DNA from: Pilatotrama ljubarskyi
Taxonomy: Eukaryota; Basidiomycota; Agaricomycetes; Polyporales; Polyporaceae
Assembly (NCBI GenBank): GCA_022385805.1
Contig: MU277676.1
Span: 508,890 to 572,889 of the forward strand
Length of the DNA stretch: 64,000 nt
Direction of reading: 5' to 3'
A program made the translations under genes and the position numbers. Shown here one piece after another: positions 10,612 to 23,217 of the stretch. Below the pieces are notes generated by a model, which worked only from the letters and a program-made list of their open reading frames with translations, searched no databases and was not told the origin of the DNA. Positions within the stretch are counted from its first letter, which is position 1; every line of letters starts with the position of its first letter.

Positions 10612-11642
10612 TCAAGCGCCACCGTTGGCCGAAGCGGCGCCAGCGCCGACCAGGCCGGCGAGCTGGATGATGGCCAGATTGAGCTGCTCGATGTTGCCAG
10701 TGTCGAAGCTCGTGACGGTCGTCGTCGTGGCCGGCGCGCTGCTCGTCGTAGTGCTAGGCAGCGCCTTGCTGGAGGAGCTGGGCGGCGCGCTGCTCGTCGT
10801 GGCGTGCGAAGACGACGACGGGTGCGTGCTTGACGACGACTTGTGCGTGGAAGAGACCTCTGCGGCGACAAACGTCTTCGAGGTGGTCGGGTCTGCATGC
10901 GACGTGGACGAAGGCGGAGGCGGAGGCGGGGAGCTCGTCGTCTTGTGGTGGGTAGTGGTCGGAGGCGGGGCGGGCTTGCTTGTCGTCGTGGGGGCGCCGC
11001 TCCCGAAGTTCCAACTGCCATAGAGTACGCCAGCGTCGAGGCTTCCGCCCGCGAGGAACTTGAAGAGGCCGGGAGAGAGGTCGAGCGCGCCGTACGGGCA
11101 CCCGGGGCACTGTTCGGGCGGGATATCAAGAGCGGTCCGCGTGGCTGATATGGTGAGGGCCTTACCTCGTCAGTGATCTTCGCGTTGGCCGTCCTGCCCT
11201 GATATTCGATGGTGATGGGTGCGTAGCAGTGTGAACCGCCGTCCCATTGCTGATCACACCTGGTCAGGACTAGTCTGGGGTATCGCATATAGTGATTCGC
11301 TCACCGTCTGGGTCAACGCAACGATCTAGGGGGGGTCATCAGCCCAAACAAAGCCGCCGAGTTCACGGAGTCGGGACTCACAAAGTCATCGTCGCTGTCC
11401 CATGAGCCACAGGCGTTCTCGCCGCCGTTGATGTAATAGTAAGTGAAGCGGGAGCCCTCGAAGCGCTTCTGCAAGGCGGAAGTGGTGTTGTTCCTGGGCG
11501 AGAGGGCTGCCGCGTGACGCTTGTGCTGCTCGAGGGACGGTTTGTTGTGCGAGCCGGCGTGTGCGAATGCGGCGAGGGAGAAGGCGGCGAGGACGAGCAG
11601 CGAGCTGAGGCGGACACGAGAGACGAGCGCGAGGCGGAGCAT
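10612..11642 (-). CDS. Secreted RlpA/expansin-like double-psi beta-barrel protein with Ser/Thr-rich tail
   Basis: Four exons: 11642-11382, 11325-11305 (21 nt), 11249-11166 and 11109-10612, giving 287 residues. A signal peptide (LSSLLVLAAFSLAAFAHA) precedes a KR processing-type site and the barrel: RFTYYYINGGENACGSW...DDDF, then IVALTQT from the 21-nt exon, CYAPITIEYQGRTANAKITDE, and CPGCPYGALDLSPGLFKFL with the conserved Asp. Such fungal proteins are small extracellular wall-associated barrels resembling expansin domain 1, without a proven hydrolytic activity. The C-terminal 150 residues are a Pro/Ser/Thr-rich linker ending in a weakly hydrophobic tail. A GPI signal is possible but not convincing. 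Confidence 0.88.
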
Positions 11643-12728
11643 GGCGTGTAGAAGGAAAGAACGGAGAGTACTAAAGAGTGGACGACGGTGGCGGGCAAGA
11701 GCAAGACGAACGTTGAGGACGGTCGCAGGTATCACAACAACGTTAAATCCGTCTCCATGTCGCCCAACGCACACGCATGGAACGCCGACTGCGCCCGCTG
11801 CCACACACGGCCATGTTCGCCGCATCTCTCCCTTGATTACCAGTCTCTCGACTGTCCACGCTCCATAGCTTGGCTCTCCTCGACAGCTCTCATCCACAAA
11901 TCGGCGTACCTCGTCTCTTTGCCAGCCTCGAGTGGAGTGCAGGCGGCGGCGCAACACAGCGAACGCCCGCCTGCTGTGGTCACCCATCATGATCACGCCC
12001 CCATGTTGTTCTGAATCTCCGTGGCACAAATCTGCTCGCCTATCTATCGACATCACTGGACGCAGGGTCTGATGCTCGAAGTCGAGGCCGGGAAAGGCCA
12101 GCTTACGCCGCGATGGTCCCAACGCGCCGCTAGGGAGTGCATGACAGAACCATCCGCAATGCCTGGCTCGACGAAACGAGCGCTGCAGCTCAACGACCGC
12201 GATACCCCGCTGCGCACAGTGTTCGCCGAAGACGGACCCGGACACCTGCATTCTGACAGACAACAGAGAAGGAGCACCACACAGCTCAGCAATACGCTTC
12301 CTGGAAGCTGTTCAGAACTAGCTAGGGTCATACAGCATCTGAGGCGCGCGCATCTCTACATTGCGGATGCATGCCAGTCGATGCAGTACCCCGTCAGTAC
12401 ACGAACAAACTAATCCTCAACCTTATGTCAACGGGACCTGCCGCGCCGCGAGCAGACCACGACGCACCCATGGCCATCCGCATCCACAAAACGCGCTCGA
12501 GCGAACACAAAACCCAGATAAATACCCTGTCTAGATCCGCGGTCGGCTATAATACAACCCTCGTGCCAACAAACATATATGTCATTGAACCCGATCCGAC
12601 TACGCAATGTACAGCAGCTGCTGAGACGTGAGTCCGCGACGAACGTGGCAGGCGAAAAAACACGAGCGGGAGCGGGAGCAGCACAGCAAACCGAATCATC
12701 GAGAGCGAGAGCGAGAGCGAAGGAAAGA
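11643..12728. other. Intergenic, no gene seen
   Basis: About 1.1 kb with only short overlapping ORFs. Contains the barrel gene promoter and the 3' end region of the downstream membrane protein gene. Confidence 0.45.
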
Positions 12729-14046
12729 TCAGGCGGCTTGCCTGCGGGAAGAAGGAAGGTCAGCGCAACATACGGCGTCAAGCGACTGGGCGGACTTACG
12801 CCATTCCACCATACCCCATAGCAGCCCCTGACTCTGCGAGCTTGCGCTGTCTGAAAGCCTGGAGAGACAAGAGGATGAGCAAGGGTCGCGCGATGGGTGC
12901 TGGACGCGACGCACCTTGCGGTACTTGGTACGCTCATAGGTAACGAGACCAACAACGATAAGAGCAATGACGGAGATACCCGCGAACACACCCAGACCGA
13001 TGGGCAGCACGGAGAGCTTCGTGCCGGGCAGCTGGAACGATGCGGCGGCACTCGACGTAGCAGTGTCAGCAGCAGACGTCGCCGTCGTGGGCGCATTGTC
13101 CGCCGCATTCCCGACAGGCGCAGTGGGAGACCCGGTAGCACTCGCGTCGCTCTCGGTCGCGACGGCTGATGCGTCAATCGTCGAGAATCCCTGCACGAGA
13201 ACGCTCAGTCCACTTCCAGCCGATCTGCGGGTTCGTGAGAACTCACCCCAGGCGAGACAGCTTTTGCACCAGACGATGAGGAGGCGGTAGCTGTCGCGCT
13301 GGCCGCAGCGGAGTCGCTCGAAGCGGTCGCAGTAGCCGCAGCGGAGTCGGTCGCGCCAGTCGAGAGGGCCGAGCCTGGGACCTGGGACGAGCCCTAGAGA
13401 CGAGGCGTGGTGAGACGGAGGGCCCCACGCGTGCGAACGGCAGCCAGAGATAACTCACGTTCACACCCACAGCCCCACCGGTCGCGGTCGCAGAGGCAGC
13501 CGCGTTGCTATCCGTAGCGGTCGCTGCGCGCGGGGATGAGCCTCGCAGGTGATTGTGACTAGGATGCGGGACGTACGTGACGCAGGGGCATCGGTCTGCG
13601 AGGCAGAAGCGGCGCTGTCAGTGGAGGACGCGCCGGCGTCGGCTGAGCTTGAGGCGTTGGAGCCGTCTGAGCCGGAGGCGTTGTTTCCGCTGCTGGTCAT
13701 TTGCACTGAGCAAGACTTCTCCTCGCGGACGAGGGGTTCTCCATTGTCTCCGGTGATCGGAGTGAGCTTGATCGTGCAGGTCTGAAGCATGGGCCCAACG
13801 GCGCTGCAAACGCGTCGCTTTTTCAGCCTGTAGCCACACACGAGAACGCCGTGAAGTGGGGACTCACGTCTGGATCGTGTTCGTGGTCTGGATGGTAGTG
13901 GGCTGCGAGAGGTTCTCGTCGTCCCTTGCGAGGCGCAGACTGGTGTGGACGTTGCGGATCTCGCTGGCCAGCGGGGCGGCGTGGACGACCCCGAGGAAGA
14001 GGAGGAAGAGAGCGAGGGTAGCAGACATTGAGTAGTGTCCGAGCAT
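12729..14046 (-). CDS. Secreted-pathway type I membrane protein with Ser/Ala/Thr-rich ectodomain, function unknown
   Basis: Exons 14046-13868, 13803-13577, 13523-13459, 13393-13247, 13190-12915, 12858-12800 and 12741-12729 keep one frame (321 residues). There is a signal peptide (ALFLLFLGVVHA), a short Cys-containing head (CTIKLTPITGDNG...SCSVQM) and a long Ser/Ala/Thr linker likely to be O-glycosylated. A single membrane span (VLPIGLGVFAGISVIALIVV) precedes a short basic cytosolic tail ending YGGMAQAA. The architecture resembles fungal wall-stress sensors, but no WSC or Mid2 domain is recognisable, so no function is assigned. The last coding exon is only 13 nt; if that intron is not removed, a TAA at 12796-12798 ends the protein three residues earlier. 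Confidence 0.8.
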
Positions 14047-14582
14047 GATGGTTACCGAGCGTAGACGGGCGTGTAAGAGCGCGAGTTGCGGATGCCTGCT
14101 CCGGTGAGGTCGAGTGCACGTACAACGGCGACGAGGTGGAAGAAAAGGAACGGAATGGCCCCCAGGGCAGACAGATGCGACGACCCGACGAGGATGGCGG
14201 GGGAAGAGGTGAAAGACGAACGCAGCCACCGAACCCGCCCCTTTGGCCAGAGTCCCACCCGTTTCGCGCTCAGACGACCCCCGTGTAAGCGGACCTTCAC
14301 CACAAGTAAGCGGACTCTGAACCGGGACGCGGCACGAGCTGGGCCAGCAACGATCATCCGCTCGCTGTGGCAACGCGCTTTCCAGAGCACCGCTCCCTCG
14401 ACTCCGATCATCGACCTCGGCCTCCCCACGCGTATCCTGCTCAGCGCAGTCAGAACGGCCCACGCACGCACGCATTCTATACACGCTCTACACCGAGGAT
14501 CGCAACGAGCGGGAAACCACACCCTGTGCGCAGCAGCGCAGTTCTGGGACAAACAACCTCCCTTTGTACCCCATGCGCCGCA
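14047..14582. other. Intergenic, no gene seen
   Basis: Promoter of the type I membrane protein gene and 3' flank of the P5B ATPase. No supported coding sequence. Confidence 0.4.
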
Positions 14583-17500
14583 TCACCGCATCCCACCCTC
14601 GACCGCTTTGTACAACTTCCCATCCCGGACGCGATGGTGACGCCGCAGCTCAAACACCAGCCCGATCACCTGCGCGACAGCTTGGGTGCCCCAGTGCTCA
14701 AACGCCATCGACGCCAGCACGTTCATCACAACTGCCAACAGCAGTGTCCCCCGTGCAGACGCGGGCAGCGCCATCAGCTCCAAAACCTTCGCGATAGCAC
14801 CTGGCGGGTGCAGCAGCACGACCAGGTTGAACGCTGACAGGCAGACCATCGACGCCATGAACCAGCCTGACAGACAGACGCAGACAGCCCGTCAGCGCCA
14901 GCGGTCAACATGTTGCGTGTGAAACAGCTTCCTCACCGTTCGTCCACATGTGCTTCCTGAACGGAGGCCCGATGCTGAAAACCGCCGCGACGAGGATGTA
15001 CTGGAAACACGACACCAAGAATAGCGCCGAGTTCTCGTAGTTGTGTGCTTCCAGCTTGTCGTCCCCAGCATCCGGGTCCTTCTGCACCGGGGGCGTGTAC
15101 CTATACGTGTGCGTTTCGCACATCATGTCAAGACGACGCCATGCACTGTTTCCCTCGACGGCACCGCTGACTCACCACGCTTGCGACCGGACCCAGAAGA
15201 ACGCCCAGAACTGGATGGCAGAGGTGATGACGATCTGTCCGACGAGACTCGCCAGCACTTTCTTTGACACCAGGCTCGCCGTCGGGCGTTTGGGGTGTAT
15301 GCGGGGGTACGGGAGCGTGCGGCCCACTGCACCGAGAACTCAGCACGCGCACGCAGTGAGAGCGTTTGCTAGACTTACTCGTCACCGCGATCGGGATGAT
15401 GATGAACAGATCAATGTAAAGGAACTGTGATTTGCATTGATGGATGAGCAAGTCTTCAAATGCTCCTCCATCACCGCAGACCGCTCACCTGGAAGTCGCC
15501 CAAAGAGGACGCGAATGAGTACAGTAGCGTGATTGTCGTGAACTGTATAAGCGAGTACAGTGCCCTGTAATTTTTTCGAGGTGAGCACCTGGCATTCATC
15601 GTGTTCCCAGCACGAGCACTCACATGTACTTGAAGCAGCTGAAGCTTGTCACCAAGGCTGCCCGGCCCTCCTTGATGACCTCGAGCACGCAGCTGATGTC
15701 GGGCGTCCGACTCGTGAACGGCGCAGCCACCGACGCCTCCGCCTCTGAGAGTGACAGTCCGACGTCTGCTGCCTTGAGCGCAGCGCAGTCGTTCGCGCCA
15801 TCACCGCACATGAGCACGGTGTAGCCCAGGCTTTGCAGTCGCTCGACAACCTCGTTCTTCTCATCCGGAGACATGCGAGCGTAGACTTGAGTCTTCACCA
15901 GCATCTATTGGGACGAACGCAATGAGCGCGGTCGCCTCCGAGTTCAGTGGCTTCGGGTACGTACCCTCTGCATCGTCTCGAGCGGGGCATGATTCATGAT
16001 CCACCTGAAGACGTCGCCAGTCACAGCGAGAGTGTAGTCATGGCTCTCCAACTCTTCCGCCTCCATAAGGCGCTGCGCCGGAGGAGGCAATGGCTTCAGG
16101 CTGTAGTCATCCAGCTTCCAGGTAGGCTCTTCCATACTCGACCACTCCAGCTTAGACAGCGGCGAGAACGCGTTTCCTGTACCAATATGTCAGCAACGTT
16201 AATGGCGCGCTAGAGGGCATCGCTCACCGCGGATGAAGGTAGGCGCGAAGACATGGGCCGCAGGGTTGATCAGCCCGCACTCTCGCGCGACGCTGACAGC
16301 TGTGAGCGGGTTGTCGCCGGTAATCATCCGGCATGCGAAGTGCGCCGCGCGGAGTGTCTGGATGGCAGGCGTCGTGCCAGGTTTCAGCTTGTTCTCGAAG
16401 ATGACGAGCCCGAGGAACTGCAAGTTGGACTCGGCTTGCTCCCTGAAACGCGAAGCCGGTCAGTCAGCATGTGCAGACGAAAGGGCAGACAGACGGCTAA
16501 CCGCTTCATCCTCTGCGCCTTTAGCCAGGACAGGCCCTCGATGCTCTTGCCCGCCATCGCGATCACTCGGTATCCCCGCTTGGTGTAGTACGACAGCAGG
16601 TCGTCATAGTCGGATGGGACTGGCGAGAGATTAGGTCTCATACGCGGCAGGAATGCTTTGGAGACTCACATGTGCTTTTGTCGCAAATCTCCGCCATGAC
16701 CTCCGGAGCGCCCTTGACGTAGATCTCCATGCTGTTGCTCTTGAGCCTCTTGACGATGACGCTCATCCGGCGCAGCGCAGAAACGAACTCGAACGTCCGG
16801 ATGACGCCCAGCTCCAGGAAGTGCGCATGCTAACATAGCCTGTTTAGCGCCCTTCCGACGACGAATTGCAGTACAAAAGCTCACCTTGCCTGCGCCTTTG
16901 AGCGCATCCTCAATCCTGAACTGTGCGCTCCCAGGCGGCCTCACAACCGTCTGTACCAACGCTGCCGGGCGGTCCCCGACCGCCTTGTTCTTCACGACGG
17001 GTGCGCCAGCGACATGGCCTTCCTCGAGTGTCCATTTCGTGAACTCAAACATCTTCACGTCAAGCGGGTCGCCAATGATCTCGCCATCCACCTTCTTGAG
17101 CGAATGGCAGGTCGCGAGCGCATACAGGAAGTTCGCCTTCTCGCGGCCCGCCGGCGCGGGCAGATCGCGGATGTCCTCAAGCAGCTCCCCGAACTGGCCC
17201 GTGTTCCGCTCGGGGGCGCGCACTCCGAGAATGTCGAGCCCGTCCTCGGTGAGCGTGCCCGTCTTGTCGAAGCAGCACACGTTAATTTGGCCCGCGACGT
17301 TCACGCGGCTCGGCGAGATGCAGAAGATGCCGAGCTTGCGCAGACGCCCGATCGCGAAGCTCGTCCCGATCGAGAGCGTCGCAGGCAGTGCGGGCGGAAC
17401 GACCACCGTGATGAGGTCGAGAGCACGCAGGAGAATGGTGTGCCAATGAACCTGGGATGGTTATCAGTCTCAATATGCCAGAGTGGGACGAGGGATAGGG

Positions 17501-19929
17501 AACTGACGCCTAGGCGCACGAACTGCACCGCGCTTGCACAGAAACCGAGTCCTGCAACGCCGGCCAACACCCCGATGAACCGCATCGAATCTCGATAGAA
17601 CTTGAACCCCGTAGGCTTCGGGAACAGCATTGACCGCACGAGTGCACCCTTGGTCGTATAGAACCCTGCCAAGAGGTCAGAACGCCGCAGAGCGGTGAAG
17701 AGACAGTTGTACGAACCAGTTCGTACGACGAGCCCTACAGCGGGAGCTTCAGGACGTCCATCCATGTTCGACGCTCCCCGGATCCGGACAACACGCGTTC
17801 CAGCGTACAAAAAGCTCTTCGCCATGTCGCCGACGACGTCTGTGCTGTTCCTCCATTTCGCCAGGTCCTCCCCCTTGATGGGTGACTTACTGACAGGCAC
17901 GCTCTCGCCCGTCAGCATACTCTCGTTTACAATGGCATCGCCCGATAGCAGGAACATGTCGGCCGGAAGTGTGGTCAGAGGTGGTTCGGTCAAGTCGACG
18001 ATGTCCCCGGTGACGAGGTCGGACGAGTCGCGTTCCGACCCTGGAAGGAACATGAGTATTCCTCGTGGATGGCCAATAGAGAAAACTTACAAGCGCCATC
18101 CCGATATACCCGTACGTTGCAGGCAAACTTCGACATTTCTCGCATACGGGCGATCGTCTATGATATGCGGCCTTGAACGTGCCGCACCGAATGAGAGATG
18201 CGGTATGCCTACCTGCTTAGTCTCTATCAACGTAGTGACGATACTCAGCGCGGAGATGAGGAGGATGCAAAATGCATAGTAGTAGTAGTCGTCCAAGGAC
18301 CACAGGATGATGCTCGCGATTTGGAAGACATAGAAGGGGTGTATTACCTGAGCCGCGGAGCTAGACATGAGAGGTGGATTGGATGCGGTCCGAGAAGGCG
18401 CACCTCGTCGATTAGGAGAGACAGCGTTGATTTTCCTTCGATGTCGATCAGGTTGGGGCCGAAAAGCGTCACGCGCTGAGCGTGGACGTCTTTTCGGAGG
18501 CCGTTTTGCACACTTCCGAGGCCGGTCCACGAGTTGTCTCTCCACTCTCTGCATCGTCAAAGGAGCATGTAGAACTCTGCACGTCTTGAGAACGTTGTGC
18601 ACTGACCTTATCATGCTGAACAGGCCTGTCCGAGGATCCAGAGCGAAGCGATTATAGCGGTAGTCTATGTAGGTCAAGGTGTCGAGGGTTTCGACTTCGC
18701 TGCGAGATCCTCGTGCAGTAGGCAATAGCTGAGACGGATCAGGAGCAGTAGAGAAGACCGTAGCGATGGGGTAAGGATATCGGATCCGGCGTATCTCAAA
18801 CAGAGCGATGTCTCTGTACGCAGTCTTCATCCGACTGAGCACGCGCATACATAAAACAAATCAGGGTACGGCCTACCTCGACGACCACGAAACCATGGTC
18901 CATGTTTATGAAGGCACGCTCGCGGGTGACCCAGCGCAACCAGAGACCAGGGAACCAGCGACCGAGCAGACCCAAGACTCCACAAGTGAGTACACAGCAA
19001 GCCCGCCAGAGCCATTGTCGCCAGGGTATAGGTTCATAGCCAATCATCCGAATATGGGCGTCCTCGTCCGCAATGTAGAGTGTTTGCCTGCTGGGAGGCC
19101 CTGGAGGCGGCGGAGACAGCTCTCCGAGCTCGCCCATTTCTATACGAGCCTCTGACCCGAATACGGGGTCGCCTGCTAGGAGCGGGAGCGACGGACCAGG
19201 TGAAGGTGGTAGGGAGCCGTAGTCCATCTCGCTGCCTGAGGGCGCCAGACTCGCGATGTCCACCTCCGAGTCCTCGTCCTCTTCATTGGACGTATAACCC
19301 CACCGCTCGTCGCCCGAGTCCTCGGTGTCCACAGCGTAATCTGAGCCGGCGTCCGACCGTCTGCTACTGTGTCGCCGGAGGAGACGCGACCTCGAGGCTC
19401 GGCTGGACATGGAAGTGCGGCGACTCCTCGGCGGCGACTCTGTGGTGGGAGCACCTCTGCCGAATATGCTCGCTATGTTTTCGAAGACGTTTCGTGGCGC
19501 CGTGTGCGGAGACTGGGACTTTTTGCGACCTCGTGCAGGCCTTCCGCGCTCCTCACCTTCGTCGCCGGATACGTCGGTCTGCTCGACGTCCTGGCCGTCG
19601 CCCTCGCCCGCCAGGCTGTCGCGGCTCATTCGTCTACTCCAAGTTCGTCCGTCGCGACTCATGCTATCCTCGCTCCTCCTCCGGCTGCGTGATGTCCGTG
19701 AGTAGCCGCTACTGCGACGATGGTGATCGGCCAGCGACATGCGGGAGACGCTACTGGGATTGACGGAGTGGCCGGGCCCGTCGAACATGTTATCTCCGTT
19801 TTGGCCATATTGCGAATCCCGGCGTGTCCTGTTAGCGTTCGCGATAGCCTGTTGTATGTCGATAGCAGACGCGCCCTCGGTGTAGTCATGTGCGGCGCCA
19901 GGGGAGGATGAGGACGAGGAGTCCGCCAT
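14583..19929 (-). CDS. YPK9: P5B-type P-type ATPase (Ypk9/ATP13A2-like)
   Basis: A multi-exon gene. The first exon (19929 to about 18877) encodes a 280-residue Ser/Arg-rich cytosolic tail and the P5-specific hydrophobic entry segment ([17 protein letters not shown]). Then come the actuator with TGESVP (about 17.9 kb), the P5B signature PPALP (about 17.4 kb), the phosphorylation site DKTGTLT (about 17.26 kb), the nucleotide-binding region, [10 protein letters not shown], the hinge GDGANDC (about 15.8 kb), [29 protein letters not shown] P5 signature and the C-terminal membrane helices, ending at 14583. Family members sit in vacuole or lysosome membranes; ATP13A2 exports polyamines and yeast Ypk9 protects against Mn and other metals. 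PPALP rather than PPELP argues against the ER Spf1 (P5A) group. All catalytic motifs are intact. Exact borders of some of the roughly 15 exons are unresolved, notably the first. Confidence 0.9.
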
Positions 19930-20762
19930 TTTCAGCAGAGAGTGGGGTGTACTATCAGCAGTAGCCAAGCATGACCAGACGTCGAGAGCTATGGAGGCGA
20001 AAGAGCGAGCTGGCGGTCGGAGGAAAAGCGCAGGTTTGGTGGACCATGCACTCGGACCCGCGACTGACGCCACGATCGGCCCGGCCCTACGGTATGCTAA
20101 GCGCCCTCATCCTTAGACAACCCCGAGCCCCCGGCGGTTACTTCGTGAATATCAACGTCCATCGTCATGCTTAGACGTGCTGCGTCTCGAGTATGTCATA
20201 CAGAAGTACAGTAACGCCGTACGACAATTCTGAATGGGGTCCGAATCAGTGGCTTCCAATCTTGTGAAGGTGCTCGCGAAGTCGAGCCTCTAACCTGATC
20301 CATTCCTAGCTTGCCAGTGGTACAACTAGCTGTGGTTCCAGTACAATCGCTGTATAACTACAAGGCCTAATTTGAAGCAAACAAGCCAAAAAGTCGGTGT
20401 TCGACGAAGATTACGGCGGACCATCCGATGACTTCAGGCTGACCCTCTGCGATCCGTGGAGAAAGGGAGGAGGACGAGTCGATAGAGACCAAGTTGAGCA
20501 GTGGCCTGTCCCGAAAGATGTACGACATAGCATCCTTGACGACGCGAATATTCTTTGACCCACAGGGTGCTCGCTTTCCTGTCTAGGCAGCAACACCAGC
20601 AGCAATCGACGATATACGATATGGTGCATACCCCGATACCCTGGAGCGTATTCATCGGACGTGTACTGATAGGCCAAGACAGACCGCACGTCTGGCGTTC
20701 CCCTACTTTGCGTCAGATGTACATCAGACAACTTGCATAGTATCCGTATAGACATACCTGCG
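19930..20762. other. Intergenic, P5B ATPase promoter side; possible eroded F-box tail at 20411-20762
   Basis: No intact gene. Minus-strand frames at 20411-20760 may be the decayed C-terminal end of the neighbouring F-box pseudogene. Confidence 0.35.
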
Positions 20763-22007
20763 CTATGGCGGGACCACAACCCAAAGGAGTCCCGAGTTAT
20801 GCAACCTCGGGAAGCACGCCAACAGCGTATTTCTCCACTTGCACGCGCTATCGGGTGGAATGTCTGGGACGTGGATGACAATCCCTTCCAGATTGCTGAG
20901 GAGGCCCCAATTGAGGCGAGCTTCGGCGTCAGAGGGAGCATCATCCAGCGGAGGTAGGGGATCCGTGAAAAAATAGTCAATCAGGTTGAACTGAAGGTAT
21001 ATGGCAACAGTCCGGATCCGGGGGGACTTCATCGCCGCCATGACGGAACTGACGACGCCGGGCAGGCTTTCCAGACAGGACGATACCCAGGTCATATTGA
21101 TCAATATCGTTAGTTTTGCAAGCATTGCAAGCGACCGAGTACCGCACGGAATCTTGGGTCTATACACAGCAACTTGGTCAAGGTGGGCTGTCCCGTATGA
21201 GTGTATGCGTCCTACCATCACAGTCAAAGCCCTGAACGCGACCAATGGTTACGGTGGTGAGTGCGGTAGGATCCGCGAGCTGGCAGAGACTCGCAGTAGT
21301 GTCGTGCAAATTCGAGGTAAGAGCCTACTCAAAAGTTGTAACAGGTATGTCACGCTGAACGTCAGGTCATGGCGCCTACGGCCAGATGCTTCAGTTTGAC
21401 GAGTGGGTCGGAACGATAAGCCGGAGCAGAGTCCCCTGCGTACATGCCCAACATTCGTACGTCCTCGACAATCAGTGTACAAAGGCCAGGTATGGCTTGC
21501 GCTGCGCCGAAAATGTGAGAGAATGATTTGAGCGTGACATGGGAGAATTCGAGGTGGGAGAGCGCTGATAACCGGGACAGGATTTGGATTATATGCGGGC
21601 TGAAGTCCACGCCGATAACCGCGGCCAGGCCATGGCGGGAGAATTGAGCCCGTCCGTCCAGGACGAACCTGCACAGGTGCGGCAGTCGGCACGCTAGTGT
21701 TGCGCATGCGGTGCCCACCAGTATCGACTGCTTGCTCGGGGGTGTGAGGGTATGATCTAACTCGATTCTGAGCTCTCGCACGAGGCCTGCGTGGTGACGA
21801 GAGACGCAGACGATCCTCAAAACCCTGGAGAGTTGGAGAGGAGCGTATCACAGCAGTTCAAAAAAGATGATGATGGCTCCGTCGTCGCCAGTCTCGGCAG
21901 GTAAGAGCGCATTGCTGTAGGGTTATAGCGTCCCCTTGCGCGGCGGCAGCGTCGATGATGGTCTCGCAGAGCTCGATAGGAAGGGGTAAATGAGAATGAA
22001 GCGCCAT
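20763..22007 (-). pseudogene. Broken F-box protein gene
   Basis: From ATG 22007 the frame encodes an F-box-like start (LPLPIELCETIIDAAAAQGD...CALTCRDWRRRSHHHLF). It stops at TGA (21858-21860) where related genes have an Arg codon, as expected from CGA to TGA decay. The following sequence continues the family pattern in shifted frames: TAVIRSSPTLQGFEDRLRL, then VRELRIELDHTLTPP (21362-21800), and a leucine-rich tail (20763-21245). At least two frame changes are not explained by plausible introns. F-box proteins recruit substrates to SCF ubiquitin ligases and this family is heavily duplicated in Agaricomycetes. An uncommon intron arrangement could rescue part of it, so the broken call is likely but not certain. 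Confidence 0.65.
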
Positions 22008-23150
22008 CCCGGTATCCAGCAGGGTAATCGTCCTCTTTCTCGGAGGTTGAGAGATCTGAGCGATCGGCGGGTCGGATGACTTTCGCGGACCGTACCAGGA
22101 TGAAGTCCAAGTGAGGAGGAGAGAGAGCATCCCACTCCCAGGGACAAGTCTCAATAGCACCGCCACCACGTGGACGGTGCACACACTGCGTCCCTCCCCA
22201 AGTCCTTCCGACTCGTCGACTCTCAGAGTGCGCCGTATCGCTTCTACCCATTTCACTCGAGATCCCGCATTGAACTTACTCGAGCTTTGCAGCGGCTTGG
22301 TACCTGTATGTCGTGGAACCTGCCGATAACGACGGGCATTGGGGCCAGGCCGCCCGAGTCGGTGACTTGACTCCGTCTGCTTCGCGAGCTACCCCATGGA
22401 GACGCACTCATCAATTTCAAGCATCTTTCGCCGCCCACTATTCACTCTGTGATTACTCCGAACCCCGAGTCGTACAGAGCATTGTGCACCTGAGACAGAC
22501 GCGCGGACGGACGGCGGCAGCGGTGCACATTCCCAATCTTCAGCCCCGCAACTGCGCCTGCCAGTCCATGCCGCACGCCGAGGCATGACGCGTCGCCACG
22601 GCCAGCGTCCTAGTAGCCTAGAGTCATTTCTTCTTTCTGAAGTTCAGACTCCCTTGTGGCTGAATACAGTGAGTATGGTCGGGCCTGGCTGTTCGACGGA
22701 ACATAACCGACCACTGCTTATCAGCACGACTCGGAAGGTATTCTCGCTCGGTCTCAAAGACGAATGGATTGCTCTTGGTTTGGCGGGGTTGGCCTCGCTT
22801 CGCGTCGATTTCAATGAAATGCCAGGTGCTACATGGAGAAAGCGTAGCACGTACGCGAACGCTTGCTGCTGGACACATCACCGCCTCCGGATCACCAATT
22901 CGCGGTGTTGGGACGCAAATCCGCACGGCAGGGCGTCTACGATCCCCGGTCGGTGTATCCGACTACTCTGGAACTCCGCGTTGTCCGCACCCGCAACCTC
23001 CCCCAGGTGCACCTACGACAAACCGATGATCCCGATCATGGTCGTCGCAGCGCTGGGAGTTTCACACAGGTCGCGGTCTCTCGTCTTGCTTGGAATATAT
23101 GCCGATAGGGTACGCGTACGCATGTCTCCCGGGGAGCGGGCGTGCATCGG
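22008..23150. other. Intergenic, no gene seen
   Basis: About 1.1 kb with overlapping ORFs on both strands but no recognisable protein. The last 100 bases form the carboxylesterase promoter. Confidence 0.45.
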
Positions 23151-23159
23151 TATAAAAGG
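23151..23159 (+). promoter_or_regulatory. TATA box of the carboxylesterase gene
   Basis: TATAAAAGG lies 67 bases upstream of the ATG at 23218, the usual distance for a short-leader fungal gene. Most other genes here lack such a perfect TATA box, which hints at inducible expression of this secreted enzyme. Confidence 0.7.
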
Positions 23160-23217
23160 ACGCCTATTCAGCTTCAAGTGCCGCTTCATACCACTCATTC
23201 CTGGGCTTCCACCCGCT

